Assembly: GCA_013696535.1 (NCBI GenBank)
Contig: JACCYI010000226.1
Coordinates: 1 to 6,289 of the forward strand
Reading direction: 5' to 3'
DNA from: Solirubrobacterales bacterium
GTDB taxonomy: Bacteria; Actinomycetota; Thermoleophilia; Solirubrobacterales; Solirubrobacteraceae
DNA: 6,289 nucleotides
This document shows positions 1 through 4,896 of this stretch, piece after piece. The notes under the pieces are model-generated. The model was not told the DNA's origin. It saw only the letters and a list, made by a program, of their open reading frames with translations, and did not search any database. The position numbers and the translations under genes are program-made. Position 1 is the first letter of the stretch. Every line of letters starts with the position of its first letter.

Positions 1-275
1 GCGAGCACCCGCGCGTCGATGGCGCCCAGCCGGGCTCCCGTCACGGCCGCCGCGGTCTCCCGCAGGGCCACCTCACGAACGTCCGCACCACCGACGAGAG
101 CTGCCCATGCCGAGGCGAAGCGCCCACCCGCGACCGAGTCCTCCAAGTGGGCGGCGTGCACGCGCTTGAGGTCGCCGATCTCGCCCAGCAGCCCGGCGAG
201 CTCCCGCAGTCCCGGCGCCGAGGCCGGGGCTGCGGAAGCGATCGCCAGGCCCGGCGACGACCCGTCTTGGCTCAC
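1..275 (-). CDS. Unrecognised protein, N-terminal 91 residues (cut by window edge)
   Basis: An open frame runs from a GTG at 275-273 to the left edge with no stop. The GTG overlaps the TGA of the inositol phosphate synthase gene upstream (GTGA, 275-272), a typical translational-coupling arrangement, so the two are probably one operon and may act in one pathway. The first 20 or so residues are Ala/Ser/Pro/Gly rich and probably disordered. From about residue 24 the sequence becomes amphipathic and helical, with segments such as LRELAGLLGEIGDLKRVHAA and a Trp at about residue 60 (FASAWAALVGG). I see no signal peptide, membrane segment or catalytic motif in the visible part, and I do not recognise the family. 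The coupling and the codon pattern make it a real gene; function is unassigned. Confidence 0.7.
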   Translation of the reverse strand, partial: MSQDGSSPGLAIASAAPASAPGLRELAGLLGEIGDLKRVHAAHLEDSVAGGRFASAWAALVGGADVREVALRETAAAVTGARLGAIDARVL

Positions 276-1495
276 GCGCCGACGGCCGTGGCGTTGGCGG
301 CCATCAGCCAGGCGTGAAGCGCCTCCTGCTGGCGGTGCAGGGCATGCTCGGGGATCTCGCCGTCGGCGGTCACCGGGGCCTTGAAGAACGCTCCGAGCTG
401 CTCCTGCGGCCCACACTCGCCCGTTCGCGCCGCGAGATCGAGCACGCGAGCCATCTCGATCACCAGCGGAGCCGCCAGGATCGAGTCGCGGCACAGGAAG
501 TTGACCTTGAGCTGCATGGTCTGCCCGAGGAAGCCGACGAGGTCGATGGTGTCCCACGCCTCCTTGGCATCGCCGCGCGGCTTGTAGTAGGTGATGGTGA
601 CCACGTGATCTTCGACGTGGTAGCCGAGGATGGAGTCGAGCGCCGCGGCCTTCGTCGACAGCTTGGAGGCAAGCGAGTCGGGATCGTCGAGCGCGAGCCC
701 GTCGCGGTTGCCGAGCAGGTTGCCCGAGTACCAGCCGTCGACCTTCAGCGCCCGCGACCTGAGACCCGGGGCGATGACCGTCTTCATCATGGTCTGCCCG
801 GTCTTGCCGTCCTTGCCGGCCACGGGCACGCCCATCTCCTCGGCAAGCTCGGCCAACGCCGGGCAGTCGGCGGCGACGCTCGGAGTGAAGTTGCCGTACG
901 GGCAGCCTTCCCGCAGGGCGGCGTAGGCGTAGAGCAGCGCCGGCCCGATGACCGGGTCGTCCGCGTCAAGCCCGGTCTCGAAGGCCTCGAGGGAGGCGAG
1001 CACCGGCTCGTCGGAGGGGATCGTGCGCTCCACCGACGCGAGATTGATGACGATGACCTGCTCCAACTCCTCGTCCTCCCGGAAACGACTGAGATCGTCG
1101 GCGACAGCCTCCACGCGCGCACGGTGCCCGGCCTCCTGCATGCGGTGGACACCGTCGATGTTGCGGCAGAACTCGGCGTCGGCGATGGCCGGCCATGGCC
1201 GGATCCGGCTGAGGCTCGGAGCGACCGCCGCAAGCTGGGAATGGTCGAGGACGCCGTGTCCGACGGCCGCTTGGGCAAGGTCGTCAGGAGACACGTCCCA
1301 GCCTGCGAACACGAGCCGGTCGTACGGCGCGAGCCCATCCGTGCCGGCAAGCGGCAGCCCTTCGTGGCCGGCGAGCCCGAGGCGGAGCAGCTCCATCCCG
1401 GCGGCCGCGGTGGTGGCTACGGCGCCGCCGAGGCCGACGACCGCAACGCCGATTCGTCCGTCGTCTGTAAGAGAGGTGTGGCCGTTGTCTGACAT
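272..1495 (-). CDS. ino1: myo-Inositol-3-phosphate synthase, long (eukaryote-like) form
   Basis: This family converts glucose 6-phosphate to 1D-myo-inositol 3-phosphate in an NAD-dependent, cytosolic reaction that feeds inositol lipids and other inositol compounds. The 407-residue product begins with a Rossmann nucleotide-binding motif, GLGGAVATTAA at 21-31. It carries the other family landmarks in order: EGCPYGNFTPS (196-206), the lysine-bearing GKDGKTGQTMMK (227-238), GNLLGNRDG (258-266), YKPRGDAKEAWD (304-315) and CRDSILAAPLV (335-345). These correspond to the eukaryotic motifs around DLKSGQTK, LGNNDG, GDSK and CEDSLLA. ATG at 1495 is chosen because AGGAGG lies 11 bases upstream and the Rossmann fold starts right after it; the frame is open further upstream but that part looks like non-coding translation. 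It is the first intact gene of a minus-strand pair with the overlapping gene at 275. The family is certain; the physiological product in this organism is not. Confidence 0.95.
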   Translation of the reverse strand: MSDNGHTSLTDDGRIGVAVVGLGGAVATTAAAGMELLRLGLAGHEGLPLAGTDGLAPYDRLVFAGWDVSPDDLAQAAVGHGVLDHSQLAAVAPSLSRIRPWPAIADAEFCRNIDGVHRMQEAGHRARVEAVADDLSRFREDEELEQVIVINLASVERTIPSDEPVLASLEAFETGLDADDPVIGPALLYAYAALREGCPYGNFTPSVAADCPALAELAEEMGVPVAGKDGKTGQTMMKTVIAPGLRSRALKVDGWYSGNLLGNRDGLALDDPDSLASKLSTKAAALDSILGYHVEDHVVTITYYKPRGDAKEAWDTIDLVGFLGQTMQLKVNFLCRDSILAAPLVIEMARVLDLAARTGECGPQEQLGAFFKAPVTADGEIPEHALHRQQEALHAWLMAANATAVGA

Positions 1496-1506
1496 CGTGT
1501 GCGGGT

Positions 1507-1512
1507 CCTCCT
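1507..1512 (-). promoter_or_regulatory. Shine-Dalgarno sequence of the inositol phosphate synthase gene
   Basis: The minus strand reads AGGAGG at 1512-1507, followed by 11 bases and then ATG at 1495. It is one of only two strong ribosome binding sites in the window and it decides the start over the longer open frame that reaches 1702. Confidence 0.85.
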
Positions 1513-1519
1513 GAGGTCT

Positions 1520-1533
1520 AAGCGCTTCAAGCG
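1520..1533. repeat. Two overlapping short palindromes upstream of ino1
   Basis: AAGCGCTT (1520-1527) is a perfect 8-base palindrome. It overlaps CGCTTCAAGCG (1523-1533), a 5-base inverted repeat around one centre base. The pair sits 24-38 bases upstream of the ino1 start, in the 91-base gap behind the decayed PQQ dehydrogenase. It could be an operator or a small hairpin in the leader. I found no convincing -10/-35 pair here, and chance is a fair alternative at this size. Confidence 0.2.
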
Positions 1534-1586
1534 AGAGTCTCAGTGCGTACGGAGAACCCCGTCGCCGGGATGGCGCCGACTCGAGA

Positions 1587-2632
1587 TCAGCGGCGCTGAC
1601 GCTTGACCGGTGCCTCGGGGAGCTTGCACCGGGTCCGCTCGCCGTCGCGGAGGCGCGAGACCGAACCTTGGATCGAGACGGTGTACACCCGTCCGCAGGC
1701 ATCTTCGCCGAACGACACGAGCTGCTCGACCGTCAGACCGGTCGGCCGGTCTGACGTCGCCTCGCCCGCTTTGCCCGCCTCCAGGGCGGATGCCCGCCGC
1801 GCACAGGTCACCGTGGAGGTAGCGGCCCTGGAGGGTCTTGAGGCCAGGGTCGCGCACCACAACGCCGCCCGTGATCGAGCAGACACCGTCGCGCTCATGG
1901 TCGCGATCGATCAGGGGTGCGACTGGCCCTGGGACCTCGCAGGCCGCGACGCCGGGCGTCCGGATCTGGCCTTCGAAGCACACCCAGCCGTAGTTCGCGC
2001 CGCGGCCAGGCCGTCGGCGGCCGGAGCGAAGTCCACTTCCTCACGAGCCCCCTGACCGACGTCTCCGATCCAAAGATCGCCCGTCCGGCGGTCAAAGGAG
2101 AAGCGGAAGGGGTTGCGTAACCCGCGTGCCCAGATCTCGGGCCGAACCTGGTCGCGCCCGACGAATGGATTGTCCTTCGGAACCGTGTAGGCACGCGTTC
2201 CGACCTTGCGCGGATCGATGCGCAGCAGCTTGCCGAAAAGCGTCGAGAGGCGCTGGCCGTTGCCGGGCGGCGGCGACGTGGAGTCGTTGGCGTCCCCGCC
2301 GTCGCCGATTCCGATCCAGAGCCGGCCTGCGGCGTCGAATTGCAGCTGGCCCCCGTTGTGGTTGGCGGCCTGCTTGTGGGATTGCGTGATGACGACGCGG
2401 CGGCTCGAGGAGCGGGCCACGTTCGGGTCCCGTCGCGACCGTCGGTACTCGCGGACCTCGACGTCACCGTCGCGCGCCGTCACGTAGACGTACAGCAGCC
2501 CGCTTGTCGAGTAGTCGGGCGGGAAGGCGATACCTCGTCGAGCCGGGGTGTCGCTCCGGCTGCCGCGGGAAGAGGGAGCCAGAGCAGGAAGGCAACCCCA
2601 GCGCCCCGCTTGATCGCATCAATGATCCGCAA
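1587..2632 (-). pseudogene. Decayed secreted PQQ-dependent aldose (glucose/sorbosone-type) dehydrogenase
   Basis: Intact relatives are secreted beta-propeller enzymes that oxidise sugars with PQQ. The remnant is spread over all three frames. (1) From a possible TTG at 2632, a signal-peptide-like stretch (IKRGAGVAFLLWLPLPAAAG) continues to TPRLDEV at about 2536. (2) The frame then changes, and the sequence jumps to GIAFPPDYSTSGLLYVYVTA, skipping the block that normally carries the first propeller strands. It continues through NHNGGQLQF, GIGDGGD, GKLLRIDP, PEIWARGLRNPFRFSFDR and LWIGDVGQ. (3) Near 2006 one base is missing, moving the frame to GANYGWVCFEGQ and CSITGG. (4) Near 1785 a compensating shift restores frame 2 for LTVEQLVSFGEDACGRVYTV and the stop at 1587. 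Without repair, frame 2 ends at 1911. The start is uncertain: an ATG at 2619 overlaps the rhodanese stop (TGATG) but needs a further frameshift to reach the signal peptide. Sequencing error could explain the single-base shifts but hardly the missing block. Confidence 0.85.
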
Positions 2633-2972
2633 CGTGGCCGCCCTCGGGGACGATGGGGCGTCCCTCGGCGTGCCAGCGCTCCAGACCGCCGACCATGGAG
2701 TGCGCCTCGAAGCCCGCGCTCCTGAAGGCGTGGGCTGCCATCCCGGATCGCGCGCCCAGGCGGCAGTAGAAGATCACGGGCCGGTCGCGATCGAGCGTCT
2801 CGGCTTTCGACGCGAGGCGTTCGAGTTCAAGGGGGCGCGATCCCTCGATGTGGCCTGCTTCGTGCTCGTACGGTTCCCGGACGTCGACGAGCTGCACGTC
2901 GACGTGGGTGATGCGCCGCTGTACTTCGTCGGGCGCGAGATTGACATCGTCGGCGCTGAAGGGATGAGTCAT
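2619..2972 (-). CDS. Single-domain rhodanese (thiosulfate sulfurtransferase-like) protein
   Basis: The 117-residue product is one complete rhodanese domain, a fold that carries sulfane sulfur as a cysteine persulfide. It has the family's N-terminal motif DVREPYEHEAGHIEGS (30-45), IFYC ending in the catalytic Cys70, and the active-site loop CRLGARS (70-76). These are followed by GMAAHAFRSAGF and the C-terminal GGLERWHAEGRP signature (95-106). There is no signal peptide, so it should be cytosolic. The ATG at 2972 is preferred over the open frame reaching 3032 because the extra residues are not rhodanese-like and a promoter-like element overlaps them. No good Shine-Dalgarno is visible, fitting a nearly leaderless message. 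Its TGA touches the ATG of the decayed PQQ dehydrogenase (TGATG, 2621-2617), so the two were probably an operon. The physiological sulfur donor and acceptor cannot be told from sequence. Confidence 0.93.
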   Translation of the reverse strand: MTHPFSADDVNLAPDEVQRRITHVDVQLVDVREPYEHEAGHIEGSRPLELERLASKAETLDRDRPVIFYCRLGARSGMAAHAFRSAGFEAHSMVGGLERWHAEGRPIVPEGGHVADH

Positions 2973-2981
2973 CGGCGACGC

Positions 2982-3008
2982 ATCGTACGCGGCCCGCGTT
3001 GTTAGCAA
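2982..3008 (-). promoter_or_regulatory. Putative promoter of the rhodanese gene
   Basis: Reading the minus strand, TTGCTA (3008-3003) lies 15 bases before TACGAT (2987-2982), which resembles a -10 box. The ATG at 2972 follows after 9 bases, so transcription would begin within a few bases of the start codon. The 15-base spacer is shorter than the usual 17, so the -35 assignment is weaker than the -10. Confidence 0.4.
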
Positions 3009-3071
3009 GGAGACCTCGGAGCGACCCCGCACGCCGCCCGCCTAAAGCTCCGCTAAGGTCCCGCACTTCGT

Positions 3072-3077
3072 TATGAC
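3072..3077 (+). promoter_or_regulatory. Possible -10 box for the riboswitch transcript
   Basis: TATGAC at 3072-3077 is the best -10-like hexamer in front of the riboswitch and would place the transcript start at about 3084, some 17 bases before the aptamer. No convincing -35 hexamer lies at the expected distance, so this is tentative. Confidence 0.3.
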
Positions 3078-3100
3078 AAACAGCCGAGTCTCGGGCGCTC

Positions 3101-3227
3101 CGCCGTCCGGGATCGGGGGACCCAGTGGGCCGAGGAATGTGCGGCCCGGGGGCGAATCGTCGTGGGGTGGACCCGCGACGTAGCGTGATCTCTTTCCACG
3201 CGAGCCCGACAGCTAACCCCGTAGGCG
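3101..3227 (+). promoter_or_regulatory. Cyclic-di-AMP riboswitch (ydaO/yuaA class)
   Basis: The conserved blocks of this aptamer occur in the right order: CGGGGGACCCA (3114-3124), GGGGGCGAATC (3148-3158), a hairpin GCGTG/CACGC (3183-3187 with 3197-3201), and GAGCCCGACAGCTAACCCCG (3202-3221). The last block runs into GTAGGCG, whose GGCG (3224-3227) closes a P1 stem with CGCC (3101-3104). Internal helices are also visible: GGGCCG with CGGCCC (3127-3132 with 3142-3147), and GTCG with CGAC (3159-3162 with 3176-3179) enclosing GGG/CCC. Members of this class bind c-di-AMP, usually switch expression off, and in actinobacteria are known upstream of cell-wall hydrolases. That matches the gene that follows. 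P1 ends only 3 bases before the Shine-Dalgarno, and no intrinsic terminator lies in between, so control of translation initiation is the simplest inference. One block reads GCGAATC where the usual form is GTGAATC. Confidence 0.92.
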
Positions 3228-3230
3228 ACT

Positions 3231-3241
3231 GGAAGAAGGGG
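3231..3241 (+). promoter_or_regulatory. Shine-Dalgarno sequence behind the riboswitch
   Basis: The purine run GGAAGAAGGGG (3231-3241) is followed by 6 bases and then TTG at 3248. Another in-frame TTG at 3242 directly abuts the run and is too close. The site sits 3 bases after the closing stem of the aptamer, where a ligand-dependent fold could control its access. Confidence 0.75.
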
Positions 3242-3247
3242 TTGTCG

Positions 3248-4051
3248 TTGTCGCGTCGTCGATCGCTCGCCGTAGCTCTTGTGGCCTTGTGCGCCGCCGT
3301 GATGGTTCCGTCCGTGGCTCCCGCCGAGGCGGCCAACCGGCAACTCGGCGCCAGGACCCTCGCTCAAGGGGTCAGAGGGCGAGACGTACGGGTCATGCAG
3401 GACTTCCTGACTCGCACGGGCATCCCGACGACGGTCGACGGCCGCTTCGGTCCCGCGACGCGCACGAAGGTTCGGGCGTGGGAAGGCCGCGCACGTGTCT
3501 CGAACGCCGGCGCCAACGCTGCCAGCATCCGGATCGACGGTCGGATGCCCCCCGCCGAAGCCGCGCTGCTGCGCCTCGAAGTCGAGCAGACCGAGGCCGG
3601 GCAATCACCGGCCCCGGCGCCTGCCCTTCTCGTCACACCCACGGAGAAGGCCACCTTGGCCGCCGACGGCTCGGCCGTCGCACCCGCCTCCGCTCCCGAG
3701 GCGGTCAAGCAGATCATCGCCGCCGGTAACGAGATCCACGACAAGCCATACCGGTACGGGGGCGGTCACGCCAATCGGATCGACTCGGGCTATGACTGCT
3801 CTGGTTCCATGTCCTACGCCTTTCAAGGTGCTGGGATGTTGAAGGCCGCGCTGAACTCCTCCGGATTTGCGCAGTGGGGCGAGGCGGGGCCGGGGCAGTG
3901 GGTGACGGTCTACGCCAACGCGGGGCATTCGTACATGGTCGTGGCCGGCCTGCGCTTCGACACGAGCGGTCGCAGCAACGCCGGCTCGCGCTGGCAGACC
4001 AATCAGCGTCCGACGAACGGCTACGCCGTGCGTCACCCCGCCGGCCTCTAG
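3248..4051 (+). CDS. Secreted cell-wall protein: peptidoglycan-binding domain plus NlpC/P60-like hydrolase domain
   Basis: The product is 267 residues from TTG 3248. Residues 1-29 form a classic signal peptide: SRRR, a hydrophobic core LAVALVALCAAVMV, and an Ala-rich cleavage region near AEAA. Residues about 38-108 look like a peptidoglycan-binding type 1 domain (GVRGRDVRVMQDFL, then VDGRFGPATRTKVRAWE). A Pro/Ala-rich linker (about 117-150) leads to a Cys/His hydrolase-like domain. Its KPYRYGGGH and YDCSGSMSYAF (candidate nucleophile Cys184), with NAGHSYMVV (His227), match the NlpC/P60 order of Cys then His. It probably binds wall peptidoglycan and cleaves its stem peptides, but activity is inferred. 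An ATG at 3125 in the same frame lies inside the riboswitch aptamer and lacks a signal peptide at its start, so it is rejected. The c-di-AMP riboswitch directly upstream is the likely regulator. Confidence 0.9.
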   Translation: MSRRRSLAVALVALCAAVMVPSVAPAEAANRQLGARTLAQGVRGRDVRVMQDFLTRTGIPTTVDGRFGPATRTKVRAWEGRARVSNAGANAASIRIDGRMPPAEAALLRLEVEQTEAGQSPAPAPALLVTPTEKATLAADGSAVAPASAPEAVKQIIAAGNEIHDKPYRYGGGHANRIDSGYDCSGSMSYAFQGAGMLKAALNSSGFAQWGEAGPGQWVTVYANAGHSYMVVAGLRFDTSGRSNAGSRWQTNQRPTNGYAVRHPAGL

Positions 4052-4067
4052 CTCCGGTCAGACCCGG

Positions 4068-4083
4068 CCGCGGGCATCCGCGG
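4068..4083 (+). terminator. GC hairpin after the cell-wall hydrolase, possible weak terminator
   Basis: CCGCGG (4068-4073), loop GCAT, CCGCGG (4078-4083) makes a 6-pair, all-GC hairpin 17 bases past the stop of the cell-wall gene. No T-run follows, so it may be a Rho-independent terminator of the T-poor kind, an RNA stabiliser, or chance in GC-rich DNA. Confidence 0.3.
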
Positions 4084-4097
4084 CGTGACGCTGGACG

Positions 4098-4103
4098 TAG
4101 AGT
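4098..4103 (+). promoter_or_regulatory. Putative -10 box of the lipoprotein gene
   Basis: TAGAGT (4098-4103) fits the TANNNT pattern and ends 7 bases before GTG 4111, which would make that GTG the first transcribed base or nearly so. There is no Shine-Dalgarno upstream of the gene. I see no good -35 hexamer; the GC hairpin occupies that region. Confidence 0.35.
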
Positions 4104-4110
4104 GCCTTTA

Positions 4111-4608
4111 GTGGCTCGTCTCGCCCTCATGCTCGTCGGAACGATCGTCCTCGCTGGCTGCGGTAACTCGCAGGGGCAGCCCGCCGCGTCGCCTCCCGAG
4201 CGCCGCGCCGGCCCTGCGGCGGCTCCAGCGCCCCGGGGAGATGCCGAGCGCGCGCGTCCGGTGATCGAGGGCTGGTCCGACGCGCTGCGGCGCTCGGACG
4301 TCGACCGTGCGATCGGATACTTCGCCTTGCCGTCGGTCATCGCTCAGGGTTCGGCGTTCAAACTCACCACGCGCGCACAGATACGGATCTTCAACGCCGG
4401 CCTCCCATGCGGCGCGGAGCTGCAAGGCGTCGAGCAGGCTGGGCGCTACGTGGTGGGGACCTTCAAACTGACCGAGCGGCCTGGCCAGACCTGCGACGGG
4501 CCAGGGAATCTCGCCCGCGTCGCGTTCATCATCCGTGGGGGCAAGATCGGCGAGTGGCGCCAGCTTTCGGCGCCTCAAGCGCCGGATCCGTCTCTGTCCG
4601 AGACGTGA
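4111..4608 (+). CDS. Small lipoprotein with NTF2/SnoaL-like domain
   Basis: The 165-residue product starts with a lipoprotein signal: ARLALMLVGTIVLAGC, with lipobox LAGC and lipidation Cys17. An Ala/Pro/Arg-rich tether (about 20-48) follows. The body (about 45-152) looks like the cone-shaped NTF2/SnoaL-like fold: a first helix ARPVIEGWSDALRRSDVDRA, the turn IGYFALPSVIAQG, and later beta strands RYVVGTFKLTER and RVAFIIRGGKIGEWRQL. The fold is a recognition by pattern; I cannot see a catalytic site, so it may be a binding or accessory protein on the outer face of the membrane. Cys100 and Cys128 could form a disulfide. GTG 4111 is preferred because the signal begins there and a -10-like box precedes it; GTG 4102 is an in-frame alternative. 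It faces the DUF6458 gene tail to tail with a one-base gap. Confidence 0.82.
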   Translation: MARLALMLVGTIVLAGCGNSQGQPAASPPERRAGPAAAPAPRGDAERARPVIEGWSDALRRSDVDRAIGYFALPSVIAQGSAFKLTTRAQIRIFNAGLPCGAELQGVEQAGRYVVGTFKLTERPGQTCDGPGNLARVAFIIRGGKIGEWRQLSAPQAPDPSLSET

Positions 4609-4630
4609 GCTAGTAGATCTCGCGATCGCG
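4599..4630. repeat. Inverted repeats across the convergent gene ends
   Basis: CGAGA (4599-4603) pairs with TCTCG (4618-4622) around both stop codons. It is directly followed by the perfect palindrome CGCGATCGCG (4621-4630). With only one base between the two convergent genes, any terminator must lie in coding sequence, and this is the only symmetric candidate. The 5-base stem with a 14-base loop is weak. Confidence 0.25.
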
Positions 4631-4834
4631 CGGCGGCACATCACGCGTGGTACTCACAGCCGCGCGGTCCCGCTGCTGCGTCAGGAAGAACAGCGAGATG
4701 AGCAGGCCGAGTACGCCCACGACCATGAGGATGACTCCAATGGTCGAGATCTCGAGTCCAGAGATGTCCGCTTTGACGGCGAACTTGAGAATCGCGCCGA
4801 CGGCGATCAGGAGGAGAGAGGTTCCGATGCCCAT
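4610..4834 (-). CDS. DUF6458 family small membrane protein
   Basis: The 74-residue product opens with MGIGTSLLLIAVGAILKFAV, the characteristic start of this actinobacterial family. Two hydrophobic helices are clear: residues about 3-20 and 31-51 (TIGVILMVVGVLGLLISLFFL), linked by the short polar loop KADISGLEIS. A charged tail (QQRDRAAVSTTRDVPPRDREIY) completes it, so it is a two-pass membrane hairpin. The full length is typical of the family; function is unknown. ATG 4834 is the only start that keeps the conserved N-terminus, but its Shine-Dalgarno is poor. It is divergent from the metallopeptidase gene (62 bases between starts) and convergent with the lipoprotein gene. Confidence 0.92.
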   Translation of the reverse strand: MGIGTSLLLIAVGAILKFAVKADISGLEISTIGVILMVVGVLGLLISLFFLTQQRDRAAVSTTRDVPPRDREIY

Positions 4835-4862
4835 GTCATTCGTGGGTGCCCGACATGCGCAT

Positions 4863-4890
4863 CGGACAAACGGTCGGGCCCGCGTACGAT
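4863..4890 (+). promoter_or_regulatory. Putative promoter of the metallopeptidase-DAHP synthase operon
   Basis: CGGACA (4863-4868; four of six matches to TTGACA) lies 16 bases before TACGAT (4885-4890; four of six matches to TATAAT). Six bases later comes ATG 4897, so the mRNA would start at or next to the start codon (leaderless). No Shine-Dalgarno precedes that ATG, consistent with leaderless initiation. Confidence 0.5.
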
Positions 4891-4896
4891 GGACGC

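Noticed and set aside
314..1492. 392-codon open frame on the plus strand
   Set aside because: It lies wholly opposite the well-supported inositol phosphate synthase; its translation is Arg/Gly/Ala-rich without family motifs, the expected shadow of a GC-rich gene.
1540..1983. Reading the PQQ dehydrogenase remnant as separate small intact genes
   Set aside because: Each fragment matches a consecutive part of one dehydrogenase in the right order; none has its own ribosome binding site or a complete domain.
2969..2983. Five-codon leader frame (ATG CGT CGC CGA TGA) whose stop overlaps the rhodanese start
   Set aside because: Its ATG overlaps the proposed -10 box, so it would not be transcribed from that promoter; too short to support otherwise.
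2340..3005. 221-codon open frame on the plus strand
   Set aside because: It is antisense to the rhodanese gene and the PQQ dehydrogenase remnant, both with clear family motifs; no motif or ribosome binding site of its own.
3364..4340. Minus-strand frames opposite the cell-wall hydrolase and lipoprotein
   Set aside because: Low-complexity Arg/Ser/Ala-rich translations overlapping genes that have signal peptides and recognisable domains.
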